Assembly: GCA_028023455.1 (NCBI GenBank)
Contig: JAQFVV010000558.1
Coordinates: 281,501 to 345,500 of the forward strand
DNA: 64,000 bases
Reading direction: 5' to 3'
Origin: Epiperipatus broadwayi
Taxonomy: Eukaryota > Onychophora > Udeonychophora > Euonychophora > Peripatidae
Below the pieces are notes generated by a model. It saw nothing but the letters and a program-made list of their open reading frames with translations. It was not told the origin of the DNA and did not search any database. Positions 63,315-64,000 of the stretch are shown piece by piece. The position numbers and the translations under genes were made by a program. Each line of letters starts with the position of its first letter. Position 1 is the first letter of the stretch.

Positions 63315-63489
63315 TGTATGACGTATTGCTTTTGTTTACATTTGTAACGGTTTTTTCTAATACAATTTGAGTCTAGTTGACAATGACTACATAGATAGTT
63401 GAAAGTACTTCTATTAAATTGGTATATATTTGTTTAAAATATTGTTACTGTATTAATTATTGTATTGTTTTGAATAATTATATATATAT

Positions 63490-64000
63490 ATATATTGAAA
63501 CAGTATATTCCTTCTCTCATAACTATTTCACCTATTTTTCCCACAGCTTCATCTATGCCAGGTTTAAATCCTTGCTGATACATGTATATAAGCATCAACA
63601 TGATTATAAAGATATCATCACACATATCTGGGTGGATAAACAACTGTGATATCAATTCATATACTTACAGCAAATATATTTATTTTAAAATAATTTGTTA
63701 TATATTTTATTTAAAAAGAGTTTATATTTTAAATTGTGTGTTGTCTACACATGACCCTGTTATATGTAAGGGCATATTATTGAAAGCTAGAACAATTCTC
63801 AATTTTAATCTTATATAAATTATAAACAAAACCCTGCTTGACAAGGTAATTTAAGTTGTTTTTAAACAATAGTATTTTTCCAAAAATGTACAATTTTAAT
63901 AAACAACATTTCTGAACTGAAACTATTAAAGTTATTAGGAATTTAAAATGTCAATTTTAAAGAAAAATATTCTATTAAAAATGACAGAAAAATGTAAAAT
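63490..64000. other. AT-rich stretch without recognisable feature
   Basis: Nothing recognisable was seen up to the window end. Confidence 0.4.

Larger units (their letters stand above)
61350..63487. repeat. ~2.1-kb near-perfect palindrome of a PLE
   Basis: The arms 61350-62415 and 62418-63487 are reverse complements separated by only 2 bp (GA, 62416-62417). They differ mainly by single-base indels in homopolymers (e.g. T6 vs A5 near 61895 and 62942, A5 vs T6 near 61484 and 63353), a few substitutions, and the adapter-containing block at 61933-61956. Outside the arms the sequences diverge in (TA) tracts. Either a recent foldback PLE insertion or a snap-back assembly product. Confidence 0.9.

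Overview
This window looks like 64 kb of intergenic or deep-intronic DNA from an invertebrate metazoan with a very AT-rich, repeat-dense genome. The evidence is the very low G+C, long (TA)n and (ATT)n tracts, four tRNA-derived SINE copies with target-site duplications, many decayed retrotransposons that only eukaryotes carry, and a degraded copy of a metazoan nuclear gene (YLPM1/ZAP3). No intact host protein-coding gene, functional tRNA, rRNA or CRISPR array was found. The taxon cannot be fixed from the sequence alone.

Layout. 0-4 kb: a foldback element, a SINE, a decayed Penelope-like element (PLE) with reverse transcriptase YIDD and GIY-YIG remnants, and next to it a palindromic element carrying a hammerhead ribozyme. 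7-12.4 kb: a LINE 3' end inserted in an older repeat, further copies of the palindromic hammerhead family, and a decayed RTE-type LINE. 13-20.3 kb: a 120-bp minisatellite, SINEs, nested LINE fragments of at least three families, and a PLE remnant inside an inverted repeat. 21-26 kb: a pogo/Tigger-like DNA transposon, an unrecognised coding-like relic, a SINE and a hAT-like fragment. 29.4-39 kb: a hairpin, LINE tails, an RTE 3' end and a second, larger pogo-like element. 40.8-42.2 kb: the most striking locus, four copies of a ~414-bp unit arranged as two direct plus two inverted, each with a full type I hammerhead ribozyme fold. 42-55.3 kb: dispersed repeat families, promoter-like TATA sites, a YLPM1-derived pseudogene beside a coiled-coil gag-like relic between two ~480-bp LTR-like direct repeats, and a probable piggyBac-like insertion. 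56-61 kb: old repeats and microsatellites. 61.3-63.5 kb: a ~2.1-kb near-perfect palindrome of a PLE (RT thumb plus GIY-YIG) whose left arm contains 24 bases of Illumina TruSeq adapter, so an assembly error is present there.

How it fits together. PLEs are known to carry hammerhead ribozymes and to insert as 5'-truncated, inverted or tandem copies. Here a PLE, two hammerhead-bearing repeat families and several foldbacks occur together. In every foldback where polarity can be read, the coding or ribozyme strand points outward from the centre. I infer that PLE machinery mobilises the hammerhead repeats (retrozyme-like elements), but no complete autonomous PLE is visible in the window.
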